Assembly: GCA_947178235.1 (NCBI GenBank)
Contig: CAMWXQ010000084.1
Coordinates: 1-5,744, forward strand
DNA length: 5,744 nucleotides
Direction of reading: 5' to 3'
Source of the DNA: an uncultured Muribaculaceae bacterium
Lineage (GTDB): Bacteria > Bacteroidota > Bacteroidia > Bacteroidales > Muribaculaceae
Below the pieces are notes generated by a model. It did no database searches. It had not been told where the DNA came from and was given only the letters and a program-made list of their open reading frames with translations. Positions 5,717 to 5,744 of this stretch are shown piece by piece (position 1 is the stretch's first letter; the number at the start of each line of letters is the position of its first letter). Both the position numbers and the translations under genes were made by a program.

Positions 5717-5744
5717 GGCAGGAGGGTTTCGAGGAGTTGGGCGG
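5713..5744 (-). CDS. 3' end of an upstream gene, product unknown (partial)
   Basis: A minus-strand frame running in from beyond the window edge reads AQLLETLLP and stops at TGA (5715-5713). The stop overlaps the regulator ATG in the four bases ATGA, a common arrangement for coupled genes in one operon, and the leucine-rich tail looks like a plausible protein end. Only nine full codons are visible, so neither the product nor the reality of the gene is certain. Confidence 0.4.
   Translation of the reverse strand, partial: AQLLETLLP

Overview
The window looks like a chromosomal stretch from a GC-rich member of the Bacteroidales, most likely an Alistipes-like (Rikenellaceae) gut bacterium. The reasons are the plug and C-terminal signatures of its TonB-dependent receptor, promoter boxes of the Bacteroidetes type (TAnnTTTG), A-rich rather than Shine-Dalgarno translation starts, and high GC content. 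The genus is an inference; phylum and order are better supported. No tRNA, rRNA, CRISPR array, insertion sequence or other mobile element is visible.

Layout. (1) 50-788, minus strand: a single-gene unit for KDPG/KHG aldolase (eda), with its own promoter and a strong intrinsic terminator. (2) 789-999: a divergent control region. It holds back-to-back promoters that appear to share their -33 region, followed on the plus strand by a TPP (THI-box) riboswitch that runs almost into the next start codon. (3) 1000-3880, plus strand: a two-gene thiamine uptake operon, made of an outer-membrane TonB-dependent receptor and a PnuC-family inner-membrane carrier (PnuT type). (4) 3840-5716, minus strand, converging on the thiamine operon and overlapping its last 41 bases: a heavy-metal module. 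It comprises an ArsP/SO_0444-type permease fused to a C-terminal heavy-metal-associated (HMA) domain, and upstream of it a small AraC-type regulator with its own N-terminal CxxC HMA-like domain. (5) 5713-5744: the last codons of another minus-strand gene, which appears to overlap the regulator start by four bases.

How the genes work together. The thiamine operon imports thiamine across both membranes. The riboswitch shuts off translation of the receptor when TPP is plentiful. The kinase needed to trap thiamine as TPP is not in the window. In the metal module, both the regulator and the permease carry a CxxC metal-binding domain, so the regulator probably senses the cytosolic metal (Cu, Zn or a similar soft metal) that the permease exports. 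The permease has its own promoter, with a perfect 9-bp dyad over the predicted transcription start. The most distinctive points are the permease-HMA fusion with a plausible internal start for a free metallochaperone, the HMA-AraC sensor architecture, and this operator-like dyad.
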